The notes beneath the pieces were generated by a model, which worked only from the letters and a program-made list of their open reading frames with translations, did not search any database and had not been told where the DNA came from. From Paenibacillus aquistagni (lineage in GTDB: Bacteria; Bacillota; Bacilli; Paenibacillales; Paenibacillaceae), in assembly GCF_900177815.1 (NCBI RefSeq), contig NZ_FXAZ01000004.1, forward strand, positions 124,001 through 188,000: a DNA stretch of 64,000 nt, in the 5' to 3' direction. Each line of letters opens with the position of its first letter. Position 1 is the stretch's first letter. A program made the position numbers and the translations under genes. Positions 7,749 to 15,953 of this stretch are shown one piece after another.

Positions 7749-9317
7749 ATGAATCGTTATCACACTGTGATTGTGTATGAGAGAAGGCTGAGCGTGTATC
7801 TTCCTCCTTCCTATGAACAAGGGATAGACCGCTATCCGGTAGCTTACGTTCAGGATGGCGGGGAGCTGTTCCATGATTGTGCCAATTATTTGGATTTGCT
7901 GTTCCGGGAAAAAAAGCTGCCTGAGCTTATTCTGATCGGAATCGAACCCCATAATCGCAACGCTGAGTACACACCGTGGGCTGCAGATCCAACCATGAAG
8001 GGCTTCCCGAGCTTTGGCGGAAGCGGGCGGGCTTACGTGGATGAAGTGGCAGATACGATCAAGCCCTTTATTGACAGCGAATACCGTACTTTGTCTGGCA
8101 AAGAGCAAACCGCGATCCTGGGCGGCTCCTTTGGCGGCTTGATATCCATGTTTGCAGGTTATTGGAGGCCCGACACATTTGGCTTGATCGGCATGCTGTC
8201 CACCTCATGCTGGTTCCAAGGCGTCTTGGATTATGTCGACAAAGAAGAGGCGCCTTCAAGCAATCTGCGAATCTACATGAGCGTGGGGAGTGCTGAAGGC
8301 ATCTATAAGACAAGCATTCAACAGCATATGGTCCCGAACAATGTGGCGGTTCAGCGGCTATGGCGGGAGAAGGGATTTCCCGAAGAGCGGCTTCGCTTTG
8401 ACATTGACGCCGGGGGCACGCATGATGCCTTTTTTATGACGAGGCGCTTTATCGATGCGCTTCAATGGCTGTTCGGCCAAGCGGCTATAGAGGCAGACGG
8501 TCATGTACAAAGTCCAACTGCTTCGCGTTATTCTCAGCCTGGCACGGACAGCTTCACCGTCATATCGAAGCATACAGGAAGGGAATATAAGATCTTCGTG
8601 TATGTGCCTGCAAAGCCCGCGCCGCAAGAAGGGTATCCGATTCTATACGCTCTTGACGGCAATGCGTACTTTGGCTCGCTGGCTGAGGCGATGCGCATGC
8701 AATCCAGGCATCCGCTCGGCCTAGATCCGGGCATGATCGTGGGCATTGGTTATGATTCCGATGAGCCCTTCGTAGCGGCTCGCCGGTTCTATGACTTTAC
8801 AACGCAAGCAGCTGAGGATTCCAAGCGTCCGGATGGTTCACCTTGGCCAGAGACGGGCGGAGCAGAACCATTTCTAACGTTCATCGTAGAAGAACTTCAG
8901 CCGTTAATAGAGGCGCGCTACTCTGTTGATGCCAAGCGCAGAGGACTCTTTGGCCATTCCTTAGGAGGGCTGTTCACGTTGTTTGCGCTCAGACAGCAGC
9001 CTGCTGCCTTCTTGACATACGTGGCGGGAAGTCCTTCGATATGGTGGAATGGACAAGCCATGCTGACATGCTATCAGGACTGGCTGCCTGTGCTTCAAGA
9101 TGGAGCGATAAAGGCAAGACTTCTGTTGTCCATTGGCTCAGAGGAGAAGCCGTCTATGATTGAGGATGCAAAGCATCTCAATGAGATGGTGCAGTCCTAT
9201 ACCGCAAAGGGCATCGAGTCCACCTTCGACTTGATTGAGGGAGAGGGGCATGTCTCCGTCATTCACCCGATGATAAGCCGAATGTTTCGGTTGTTATTTG
9301 GCAAAAATAACGGATGA
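7749..9317 (+). CDS. Double-domain siderophore esterase (BesA/Fes-like tandem)
   Basis: A 522-residue cytoplasmic hydrolase made of two esterase-D (PF00756-type) modules in a row, with no signal peptide. Module one (about 1-260) has the nucleophile elbow GGSFGG and a late His in DAGGTHDAFF. Module two (about 270-522) has GHSLGG and His in EGEGHVSVIH. Both look catalytically complete. In the Bacillus feu locus a single-domain trilactone esterase (BesA) sits at this place and opens ferric bacillibactin to release iron. Here two such units are fused. The start ATG 7749 follows AGGAAGGA (7736-7743), 16 bases after the permease stop, so it belongs to the same operon. Whether the halves cut different substrates (intact ester versus partial products) is inference. 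Confidence 0.85.
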   Translation: MNRYHTVIVYERRLSVYLPPSYEQGIDRYPVAYVQDGGELFHDCANYLDLLFREKKLPELILIGIEPHNRNAEYTPWAADPTMKGFPSFGGSGRAYVDEVADTIKPFIDSEYRTLSGKEQTAILGGSFGGLISMFAGYWRPDTFGLIGMLSTSCWFQGVLDYVDKEEAPSSNLRIYMSVGSAEGIYKTSIQQHMVPNNVAVQRLWREKGFPEERLRFDIDAGGTHDAFFMTRRFIDALQWLFGQAAIEADGHVQSPTASRYSQPGTDSFTVISKHTGREYKIFVYVPAKPAPQEGYPILYALDGNAYFGSLAEAMRMQSRHPLGLDPGMIVGIGYDSDEPFVAARRFYDFTTQAAEDSKRPDGSPWPETGGAEPFLTFIVEELQPLIEARYSVDAKRRGLFGHSLGGLFTLFALRQQPAAFLTYVAGSPSIWWNGQAMLTCYQDWLPVLQDGAIKARLLLSIGSEEKPSMIEDAKHLNEMVQSYTAKGIESTFDLIEGEGHVSVIHPMISRMFRLLFGKNNG

Positions 9318-9332
9318 GTGAATACGATTGCA

Positions 9333-9410
9333 CAGGAAAATGCCGAAGGGCTGAATCACAAGAAACGAGAAGAGGCATTGCGCTGATTGACTCTTCGGCA
9401 TGGTTTCCTG
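9333..9410. repeat. Long imperfect hairpin after the siderophore operon
   Basis: Arms at 9333-9348 (CAGGAAAATGCCGAAG) and 9393-9410 (CTTCGGCATGGTTTCCTG) pair with a two-base bulge and enclose about 44 bases that can extend the stem weakly. There is no T-run, so it is not a classical terminator. It may stabilise or process the operon's 3' end. Confidence 0.5.
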
Positions 9411-9459
9411 TCCGTGTAAACATTGGAAAATGTCAGGTGCAAAATTGAGCCTATAAAAG

Positions 9460-9488
9460 TTGCAAAGCAAATTCAATTATGATATGAT
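9460..9488 (+). promoter_or_regulatory. Promoter of the cold-shock gene
   Basis: TTGCAA (9460-9465), a 17-bp spacer and TATGAT (9483-9488) form a good sigma-A promoter. Transcription would begin near 9495, giving an untranslated leader of about 145 bases before the cold-shock ORF. Confidence 0.65.
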
Positions 9489-9519
9489 AAAAGCAATAAG
9501 AATATAAAATGATCCCTAG

Positions 9520-9590
9520 AAAAGTCACATATTGTAGAGGGTTATTATTTTATGTGAAATAGCCTTGTGCAATATGTGATTTTTATTTTT
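9520..9590 (+). promoter_or_regulatory. Terminator-like leader hairpin upstream of csp
   Basis: TCACATATTG (9525-9534) and CAATATGTGA (9570-9579) form a perfect 10-bp stem, extendable to 14 by A-U and G-U pairs, followed by TTTTTATTTTT. Inside the loop a second 7-bp stem (9540-9546 with 9558-9564) is possible. The hairpin lies between the csp promoter and its ORF, where it could act as a temperature- or Csp-dependent attenuator. Confidence 0.6.
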
Positions 9591-9638
9591 CACGGAATAT
9601 AGAGGTCATGTAATTAATATTATTGGAGGTAACACTCA

Positions 9639-9839
9639 ATGGAAACAGGAACAGTAAAATGGTTTAACGCAGAAAAAGGTTTTGGATTTATCGAAGTTGA
9701 AGGCGGCAACGATGTATTCGTACACTTCAGCGCAATCGTAGGCGACGGCTACAAGTCTTTGGACGAAGGCCAACGCGTAGAATTCAACGTGGTACAAGGC
9801 AACCGCGGACCACAAGCTGAAAACGTAGTTAAGCTGTAA
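9639..9839 (+). CDS. Cold-shock protein, CspA family
   Basis: A 66-residue single cold-shock domain (OB fold) that binds single-stranded RNA/DNA and melts RNA structure at low temperature. The RNP1 motif KGFGFIE (about 14-20) and RNP2 motif VFVHF (about 26-30) are intact. [16 protein letters not shown] is the family start, and the length is standard. A strong site GGAGGT precedes ATG by 9 bases. A long leader with a terminator-like hairpin stands upstream and an intrinsic terminator lies immediately downstream, so it is a single-gene transcript. Confidence 0.97.
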   Translation: METGTVKWFNAEKGFGFIEVEGGNDVFVHFSAIVGDGYKSLDEGQRVEFNVVQGNRGPQAENVVKL

Positions 9840-9851
9840 GTTAGTCATCTA

Positions 9852-9882
9852 TGCTCCAAACTTCAAGTTTGGAGCATTTTTA
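9852..9882 (+). terminator. Intrinsic terminator after csp
   Basis: TGCTCCAAACT and AGTTTGGAGCA form a perfect 11-bp stem with a 3-base loop, followed by TTTTTA. Confidence 0.9.
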
Positions 9883-10053
9883 CTTTATAATCCGAATAGA
9901 ATGAATGGATGCCGTTTTAGGCAGCAGCCAGCCTTCTATTTAGAGATATAACCAGCCTCTGGCCGGGGCCATTCATCATGAATTGGCTTTGCAAGGGGTT
10001 TTCTCATGTTTGTAGGTGCAGTCACCATACTATAAGAGAAAGAGGGATGCTAC

Positions 10054-10269
10054 ATGTACCATTCACGTAAGAGACCAATGGATGAGATTGCTGAGGAGAT
10101 GACGGCGATATGGTCTTGCTCGAGCGATTCGTGCAATGGATGGATGAGGGATAATTTCTCTTTTGATAAAGATCCAGCCTGTCCGCATTGCCAATCTCCT
10201 ATGGTGAAAGGTGAGAAGATGCTTCCGGTGGTTCCGAATACCGGGATCGTGAGCAACAAAGAGGACTAG
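10054..10269 (+). CDS. YdjO-like cold-inducible zinc-ribbon protein
   Basis: A 71-residue protein resembling the cold-inducible YdjO family of Bacilli. Two Cys pairs (WSCSSDSC and CPHC) form a likely zinc knuckle around residues 22-46. There are no membrane or signal segments. It follows the cold-shock gene, a pairing that suits co-induction in the cold, but csp has its own terminator and a separate weak promoter (TTGTAG 10010-10015, TATAAG 10031-10036) may drive this gene. Biochemical function is unknown. Confidence 0.8.
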   Translation: MYHSRKRPMDEIAEEMTAIWSCSSDSCNGWMRDNFSFDKDPACPHCQSPMVKGEKMLPVVPNTGIVSNKED

Positions 10270-10343
10270 GATTAACCTCCTTTTCTTATAACTCAATATG
10301 CAAGACCATGAGAGATACATCATCGTTTATTCATCATCAAGTT

Positions 10344-10370
10344 AGCCGACCGCATGAGGTCGGCTTTTTG
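10344..10370 (+). terminator. Intrinsic terminator after ydjO-like gene
   Basis: AGCCGACC (10344-10351) and GGTCGGCT (10358-10365) form a perfect stem followed by TTTT. Confidence 0.9.
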
Positions 10371-10530
10371 TTTTGCGGGCGTAGTCTCCATTTTTTTTGC
10401 ATTTTCTGCGAACCACAACAAAAAAGCGCTTGTTTGTGAGCAAAACGTATTGCAAGTTTTCGTTACATGATTCACAATGTAGAGCATATGTGCCTGATTA
10501 TATAAAAAAGGGATGGAGAATGTCATCGTC

Positions 10531-11445
10531 ATGGAACGAAATTGGATGTACTACGCGGGGCTGGTCATCGTTGCCGCGATTTGGGGAACCAACTTTGCTG
10601 TCTCGAAGCAGGCGATGGAGACGTTTGATCCGATCTTGTTTACCTTCCTGCGCTTTGGACTTACCATACCGTTCTTTTTTATGCTGCTTAAGCTTAAGGA
10701 AGGCAGCGTAGGTGTGTCGCTCAAGGATGCTCTCAAGCTGGCATTGATCGGCTTGGTAGGGGTAACGGGACTGGAGATTGCGACCATGTACTCGATCAAA
10801 TGGACCACAATTGCGAATGCCTCTTTGCTGAATGTGGCCCCTTGGCCTGTGTTTACCGCGATATTCGGCACCTTTCTGATGGGGGAGCGAATCACGTCGA
10901 GGCTTGTGGTGGGGGGCTTAGTCGCCATGATTGGCGTCGGCTTCGTTATTTTGGGTGGCGACCAGGGATTTGATCTATCCTCTAGCCATATGCTCGGCAA
11001 TCTGCTTGCTCTAGGCATAAGCATCGTCGGAGCGTTGTTCAATCTGGCCTGCTTGCCCCTTATTAAGCGATACTCTGCGCTAAGAGTCAGCGCGTGGTAC
11101 ATTATGTTTGGGTCGCTGTTTATGGCTCCGTTAACATTTCGTTCATGGGATCAGGTGGACTGGGGAGCCTTGTCGGCTGGCAGCTACATAGCGGTTATCT
11201 ACAATGTGTTCTTCTGTACCATATTTGCGTTTGTGGTCTGGAATGCCAGCATGCATAAGGTAGGCGCGGCGCATTCAAGCTTCTTCCGATATGTTACGCC
11301 AGCAGCTGCTATGATAGCAGGATACTTTTTCTTTGGCGAGACGGTCTCGATTTGGCAGGGGGTTGGCTCAATCTTTATGGCTGCGGGCCTGATCTGGATT
11401 ACGCTGGATCATAAAAAAGATGCACCCGTTGACACTGCTGCATGA
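10531..11445 (+). CDS. EamA/DMT-family transporter
   Basis: A roughly 304-residue inner-membrane protein with ten hydrophobic spans in two EamA repeats, typical of drug/metabolite transporters that export amino acids or other small metabolites. Motifs such as AAIWGTNFAVSKQAM (first repeat) and the second-repeat VGAAHSSFFRYVTPAAAMIAGYFFFGE are visible. ATG 10531 is favoured (homologues begin near this point, and GGAG lies 12 bases upstream). ATG 10513 is in frame but its purine tract abuts the codon. Monocistronic, with a strong terminator downstream. Substrate cannot be predicted. Confidence 0.85.
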   Translation: MERNWMYYAGLVIVAAIWGTNFAVSKQAMETFDPILFTFLRFGLTIPFFFMLLKLKEGSVGVSLKDALKLALIGLVGVTGLEIATMYSIKWTTIANASLLNVAPWPVFTAIFGTFLMGERITSRLVVGGLVAMIGVGFVILGGDQGFDLSSSHMLGNLLALGISIVGALFNLACLPLIKRYSALRVSAWYIMFGSLFMAPLTFRSWDQVDWGALSAGSYIAVIYNVFFCTIFAFVVWNASMHKVGAAHSSFFRYVTPAAAMIAGYFFFGETVSIWQGVGSIFMAAGLIWITLDHKKDAPVDTAA

Positions 11446-11530
11446 AGGGAAGCTTAGATCACAGGGCATCTACAGGAGAACGATAGTGATTCTGCGATCC
11501 ACCGTTTATGTTCGATTCAAGATAACGTAG

Positions 11531-11564
11531 AAGAAGGAATGGGCGGGCCCATTCCTTCTTTTTT
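11531..11564. terminator. Bidirectional terminator between EamA gene and P450
   Basis: AAGAAGGAATGGGC (11531-11544) and GCCCATTCCTTCTT (11547-11560) form a long perfect stem with T-rich sequence after it on the + strand and A-rich sequence before it. It can end the EamA gene and the converging P450 transcript. Confidence 0.8.
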
Positions 11565-11641
11565 ATTGCATGCCTCATGATCAGATACAACATGATGGAA
11601 CGTTTAGCATGCTTAGACATGCATATTGACTAAAAACGGCG

Positions 11642-12769
11642 TTACTCGTACAAATGAATGGGAAGGGATTGCAGAGCGAACATCATGGAACTGTCCGTTC
11701 GCTGCAGTGGAATGGAGCGGTTTCTGTAATAATGGGGAAACCGATCCAGAATGGCTTCCAGCATAATTTTGGATTCAAGCCGTGCCAGCTGCGCACCCAA
11801 GCAGTAATGAATGCCGCTTCCTAAGCCAAGATGAGGATTCGGGCTGCGGAACATATCGAAGCGCTCCGGATGGTCAAACACAGTCTCGTCATGGTTCGCT
11901 GAACCAATCCATAGTCTGACGAATTGGCCGGCTTGAAGGACGTGTCCGGCGAGCTCTGTATCCTGCTTTACCTGCCGGAACATATGCTGGACCGGTGAAC
12001 AGTAACGGAACACCTCCTCCAAGGTTCCAGGTATAAGCGAGCGGTCAGCCAAGAGCTGCTCTCTTACCTCTGGCAGGCTGTCTACACACAGTAGGGCAGA
12101 AGTGATAAGGTTGGTTGTCGTTTCATTGCCTGCAACCAATAGAAGAATGCAGAAGCCGATCAATTCAATCTCGCTCAAGGATTCTCCTTCCACCTTGGCC
12201 TGCACAAGATTGGAGATCAAGTCATCCTTTGGCGAGCTTCTTCTCTCTTCAATAATGACGTTGAAGTAAGCCGTCATCTCCTCCTGACATTGCAGGTAAG
12301 CTTCATAGTCGCTGCCGACAAGCGCATCAGACCATTGCTTGAATTGCGCACGATCCTCAACAGACACACCCAGCATTTCTGCTATAACGGTAATGGGAAG
12401 CGGGCTCGCAAGAGAAGCGAGCACATCAATGCTGCGCTCCTTCTCTGCTTGGTCCAAGAGAGAATGGGTAATCGACGTAATCTTTGGAGCCATGCTCTCA
12501 ATGACACGAGGAGTAAAGGCTTGGGAAACCAGCATCCTCAGCTGCCTATGCTTGGGAGGGTCCTGCCGAAGCACACTGGAGTCGATCGGTTCCTTTGCGT
12601 CCTCTGTGCCTTGCGAGGAAAAGACTGCATAGTTGGTGAACGCTTCTTTGACCTCTTGATAACGATACAATTCCCACATTTGTCCCTCCTCCTGAAGATG
12701 AACAGGGGAGGTGCTGCGCATTTCTTTGAATTGACTTAAAGGCAATAGCTCCGATTGATTCCATTCCAT
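11642..12769 (-). CDS. Cytochrome P450
   Basis: A 375-residue soluble bacterial P450 monooxygenase, slightly shorter than the usual 390-410. The I-helix oxygen-binding motif AGNETTTN, the K-helix EEVFR (ExxR) and the haem loop GSGIHYCLG, with Cys323 as thiolate ligand, are intact, so it should be active. Bacterial class I P450s need ferredoxin and a reductase, and neither is encoded nearby. ATG 12769 has a GAGGGAT ribosome site. The gene is preceded by a promoter whose spacer holds the palindrome ACTGACTAGTCAGT, also found before the adjacent tetR gene, so TetR probably represses it. Substrate unknown, and no biosynthetic cluster surrounds it. Confidence 0.93.
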   Translation of the reverse strand: MEWNQSELLPLSQFKEMRSTSPVHLQEEGQMWELYRYQEVKEAFTNYAVFSSQGTEDAKEPIDSSVLRQDPPKHRQLRMLVSQAFTPRVIESMAPKITSITHSLLDQAEKERSIDVLASLASPLPITVIAEMLGVSVEDRAQFKQWSDALVGSDYEAYLQCQEEMTAYFNVIIEERRSSPKDDLISNLVQAKVEGESLSEIELIGFCILLLVAGNETTTNLITSALLCVDSLPEVREQLLADRSLIPGTLEEVFRYCSPVQHMFRQVKQDTELAGHVLQAGQFVRLWIGSANHDETVFDHPERFDMFRSPNPHLGLGSGIHYCLGAQLARLESKIMLEAILDRFPHYYRNRSIPLQRTDSSMMFALQSLPIHLYE

Positions 12770-12804
12770 CGAGATCCCTCGCTTTCAAATAATAATGCTG
12801 CACA

Positions 12805-12833
12805 ATTAGAACTGACTAGTCAGTACAAATCAA
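12805..12833 (-). promoter_or_regulatory. P450 promoter with embedded TetR operator
   Basis: On the minus strand TTGATT (12833-12828), exactly 17 bp, and TCTAAT (12810-12805) form a promoter. The perfect palindrome ACTGACTAGTCAGT (12811-12824) fills the spacer. The same motif recurs upstream of tetR at 13467-13480. Confidence 0.75.
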
Positions 12834-12852
12834 AGGCAAAAGAGTAGGCTTG

Positions 12853-13458
12853 CTACTCCAGATTGGTTAACAAGCCTTGGGTGATGAGCGTAAATAGCGA
12901 GTGTTCAAGCTCTTCTCTTGTCATCTGCTCTTGATGACTCAAATAATAGTTGCAGGCGCTTTGCAGCATTCCGATAATGCCTGAGGCCGCGATCATCGGC
13001 TGGACGTCCACGATATAGCCGTTGCGCTTGCCTTCTTCCAGCAGCTCTCCAATGAAACTGAGATACTCTAATTTTAATGCCTTAATCTCATCAAGGACTT
13101 CAGGTTCAATGCCATTGGACAGTTCGTTAAAAATAATATGAGCCACATTCCTCGACTCCAAGATGACATCTAAGTTGTGGCGAATAATGCGCCGTATCTG
13201 TTCCTCAATAGAAATCGAAATATTGTCTAGGTCTTGGCAGGTATGATTGATAATGTCCTGCAGCGCCTGCTTCACAATCGTTTTGAACAGCTGTGCCTTG
13301 CCAGGAAAGTTATAATACAATGTTCCCTTGGCGACTTGCGCTCTCATGGCGATCTCATCCATACTTGCCCGATGATAGCCGTGCTCGGAGAATACCTCCA
13401 TAGCGGCGTGAATGATCTTGTCTTTGCTCAACGATCTGCTTGCTCCTTTGCCTTGCAT
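12853..13458 (-). CDS. TetR-family regulator of the P450
   Basis: A 201-residue repressor with an N-terminal TetR helix-turn-helix (about 12-58; EHGYHRASMDEIAMRAQVAKGTLYYNFPGKAQLF) and a helical ligand-binding C-terminal half. It lies directly upstream of the P450 on the same strand. Copies of ACTGACTAGTC(A/G)GT stand before both genes, which implies autoregulation and control of the P450, perhaps released by the P450's substrate. ATG 13458 has no ribosome site. An alternative TTG at about 13431, preceded by AAAGGAG, would remove nine residues. Confidence 0.88.
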   Translation of the reverse strand: MQGKGASRSLSKDKIIHAAMEVFSEHGYHRASMDEIAMRAQVAKGTLYYNFPGKAQLFKTIVKQALQDIINHTCQDLDNISISIEEQIRRIIRHNLDVILESRNVAHIIFNELSNGIEPEVLDEIKALKLEYLSFIGELLEEGKRNGYIVDVQPMIAASGIIGMLQSACNYYLSHQEQMTREELEHSLFTLITQGLLTNLE

Positions 13459-13466
13459 GTACTCGA

Positions 13467-13480
13467 ACTGACTAGTCGGT
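13467..13480 (-). promoter_or_regulatory. TetR operator upstream of tetR
   Basis: ACTGACTAGTCGGT matches the P450 operator with one change and lies within 10 bases of the tetR start codon. TTGACA at 13516-13511 (minus) with TACCAT 18 bp on could be the promoter. Confidence 0.65.
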
Positions 13481-14062
13481 ATAAAAATGGTACCATAGGC
13501 AAAAATCAGTTGTCAAACCACACAGCAGCTTATATTTGATTTATCATTTCTTATTATAAAGGTACAGATTGACGCACAATTGGTTCTTGTCAAATCATCA
13601 AATGAGTATTAATATTAGGTTCACCAATAGTTATAACCCTTTTATTTCCTCCATGATTTTTACCAACTCCCGTTAGGTATATTCATCCCACCCATGATTC
13701 TCTTGCAAGCTTCAATCTAACTTGGCCAAGTCGACTGATAACCGCATGAATTGACAGCGTTTTCACCCAACACCCAAACTCAAACATAAATCTCCCACTG
13801 CTTTCTAGCTTGCTAACTGGACAAGCTTCCTGGATCAAACAAAAACAGCCTCGATTGGATCATCCATGAAAATCAATTTTGCATGTGGCCGTACGATAAC
13901 GATGAACATCTTGGTTCCAAACTCTGCTGTTACTCCTGTTCTAAGGGCTTCTCTGCTTCTTGCTTTCACATATCTGCTCATTGAAGCCATGATATTTTGA
14001 CGAGGAGGTGAAGGCGCGAACACGTCTTGCAGTTATCTTGAAATGAAGACAAAGGAGGAACG
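13481..14062. other. Non-coding stretch before the chitinase
   Basis: About 580 AT-rich bases. An open frame of 62 codons on the minus strand (13835-14023) has no ribosome site and no recognisable domain, so I treat it as chance. No clear promoter, hairpin or repeat is seen apart from the tetR promoter at its left edge. Confidence 0.5.
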
Positions 14063-14065
14063 TTG

Positions 14066-15817
14066 ATGAGAACAGCTCGATCTGTTGTCAAAATGATGCA
14101 TCATCAGAAAAAATGGATGTCGCTCTTATTGACTATTGTATTATGTGTAGGTTTGGTGCCTGCGATGGCCATAGCAGCAGATCGCGGGGAATGGGCCCCT
14201 TACGTTACCTATGCCACGAATGATACCGCTACTTATGGCGGCAAGACCTATCAGGCTATTCAAGGGCATACGTCTATTCCGGGATGGGAGCCTTCTAATG
14301 TACCGGCATTGTGGAGAATTACGCAGGGCACTCCAGATACCGAAGCGCCAACGGCACCATCCAATTTACGCTCCACGGCTGTCACTTCCACGAGTGTATC
14401 CTTAGCATGGAATGCATCCACAGACAATGTAGGCGTTAATCAGTATGTGATCTATCAAGGCGCTACGCAGCTTGCAGCGGTCTCTAGCAGCACGCTGAGT
14501 TATATCGCTTCAAGCTTGACGGCCAATACCGCCTATACCTTCACTGTTAAAGCGAAGGATGCCGCAGGCAACCTGTCCCCAGCAAGCAATGCGCTGAGTG
14601 TAACAACCAGTGGTACGGGCGGCGGCAATGATGTTGAAGCGCCGACGGCGCCATCTTCCCTTACAGTGACAGGTGTTACCGCATCAAGTGTATCCTTGGC
14701 CTGGACGGCTTCAACGGATAATGTCGGCGTGACCGGCTATGATGTCTATGTCGGCACAACGCTGAAGCAAAGCGTCACAGGCACGACAGCAACGGTAGCA
14801 GGCCTTGCAGCTGCCACCTCCTACACGTTCAAGGTTACGGCAAAGGATGCTGCGGGCAATGTCTCTGCACCAAGCAATACCGTTACCGCAACGACCTCAA
14901 CGACAGGCGGCGGGGGCCAGCTTCCCAAGCATACGCTGACTGGCTATTGGCACAACTTTATTAACGGTTCTTCGAACCTGAAATTAAGTGACGTTCCAAG
15001 CGAGTACGATATTATCGCCTTGTCCTTTGCTGAGATGGATCTTTCGAAACCAGGCGGCGTCACCTTCGCCGTAAATGGCCCACTCTCTACTGCACTTGGC
15101 GGATATACGGATAATGATCTCATCAGCGACATCCAAGCCAAACGAGCGCAAGGAAAGAAAGTCATTCTCTCGATTGGCGGGGAATTGGGCAATGTGAATC
15201 TGAACAGCGCTTCTCCTAACGTGGCTAATTTTGTGAACAGCATGTACGACATCATTACAAGGTTTGGACTTGACGGCGTGGACATTGATCTCGAAAATGG
15301 AATGAACGTGCCGAACCTGACAACGGCGATTCGTCAGCTGCAGCAGATGGTTGGCCCGAATTTCATTTTGACGATGGCCCCGCAAACCATTGATATGCAA
15401 AATCAGAACACGTCGTACATGCAGCTATATGGCAATCTAAAAGATATTACGACGGTTATCAATGTTCAATATTACAATTCCGGCTGTATGCTGGGCCGTG
15501 ATGGCAAGTGCTATTCTCAAGGAACGATAGATTTCTTGACAGCACTGACGGATCTTACCTTGCAGTGGGTAGAGCCTTCCCAGCTAGGGCTTGGCCTTCC
15601 TGCCGTTAGCTCGGCAGCAGGCGGCGGCTATGTTCAGCCATCGGTTGTCGGCAATGCGCTCAAATGTCTGACTTCAGGGACGAATTGCGGCACCTACACG
15701 CCGGTAGCGCAGTATCCTGACTTCCGCGGCGCGATGACCTGGTCGATCAACTGGGATAAGACAAGCAACTATAATTATGCGAAGACGGTGAAGCCAGTAC
15801 TTAACACGCTTCCATAA
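14066..15817 (+). CDS. Secreted GH18 chitinase with CBM and two FN3 domains
   Basis: A 583-residue secreted enzyme that cleaves beta-1,4 bonds in chitin. A signal peptide with a long hydrophobic core ends at AMAIA (about residue 36). Next come a CBM5/12-type chitin-binding module (about 38-85; EWAPYV, YGGKTYQAIQGHTS, PALWRI), two fibronectin III domains (about 92-180 and 190-277) joined by Gly-rich linkers, and a GH18 barrel (about 285-583). The catalytic motif DGVDIDLE is intact, with the proton donor Glu410. A pair of Cys residues in GCMLGRDGKC and CLTSGTNC may form disulfides. ATG 14066 follows AGGAGG by 7 bases. A terminator follows and no partner genes are adjacent. It probably serves chitin feeding or competition with fungi and arthropods. 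Confidence 0.95.
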   Translation: MRTARSVVKMMHHQKKWMSLLLTIVLCVGLVPAMAIAADRGEWAPYVTYATNDTATYGGKTYQAIQGHTSIPGWEPSNVPALWRITQGTPDTEAPTAPSNLRSTAVTSTSVSLAWNASTDNVGVNQYVIYQGATQLAAVSSSTLSYIASSLTANTAYTFTVKAKDAAGNLSPASNALSVTTSGTGGGNDVEAPTAPSSLTVTGVTASSVSLAWTASTDNVGVTGYDVYVGTTLKQSVTGTTATVAGLAAATSYTFKVTAKDAAGNVSAPSNTVTATTSTTGGGGQLPKHTLTGYWHNFINGSSNLKLSDVPSEYDIIALSFAEMDLSKPGGVTFAVNGPLSTALGGYTDNDLISDIQAKRAQGKKVILSIGGELGNVNLNSASPNVANFVNSMYDIITRFGLDGVDIDLENGMNVPNLTTAIRQLQQMVGPNFILTMAPQTIDMQNQNTSYMQLYGNLKDITTVINVQYYNSGCMLGRDGKCYSQGTIDFLTALTDLTLQWVEPSQLGLGLPAVSSAAGGGYVQPSVVGNALKCLTSGTNCGTYTPVAQYPDFRGAMTWSINWDKTSNYNYAKTVKPVLNTLP

Positions 15818-15825
15818 ACGGCATG

Positions 15826-15898
15826 AAAAAAGAACTCCTGTTCATCCCAATCAACCTCTGTCTCAGCTCGGTTGGCAAGGGAGAAGGAGTTCTTTTTT
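15826..15898 (+). terminator. Terminator after chitinase
   Basis: AAAAAAGAACTCCT (15826-15839) and AGGAGTTCTTTTTT (15885-15898) are exact complements enclosing a 45-base loop that has its own minor stems. The 3' arm ends in a T-run. Confidence 0.75.
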
Positions 15899-15953
15899 AT
15901 CCTCCGCGAACGCATGCTTTTGCTATCGATGCGCGGAATCCTAATTCTCTATC

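Noticed and set aside
2834-9317. Siderophore biosynthesis genes
   Set aside because: The locus has only regulation, uptake and release functions. No isochorismate or NRPS genes are present.
11642-13458. P450 as a member of an antibiotic biosynthesis cluster
   Set aside because: No NRPS, PKS, terpene or carrier-protein genes are found within the window.
13835-14023. A 62-codon minus-strand frame upstream of the chitinase
   Set aside because: No ribosome site, no domain and no sign of conservation visible from sequence.
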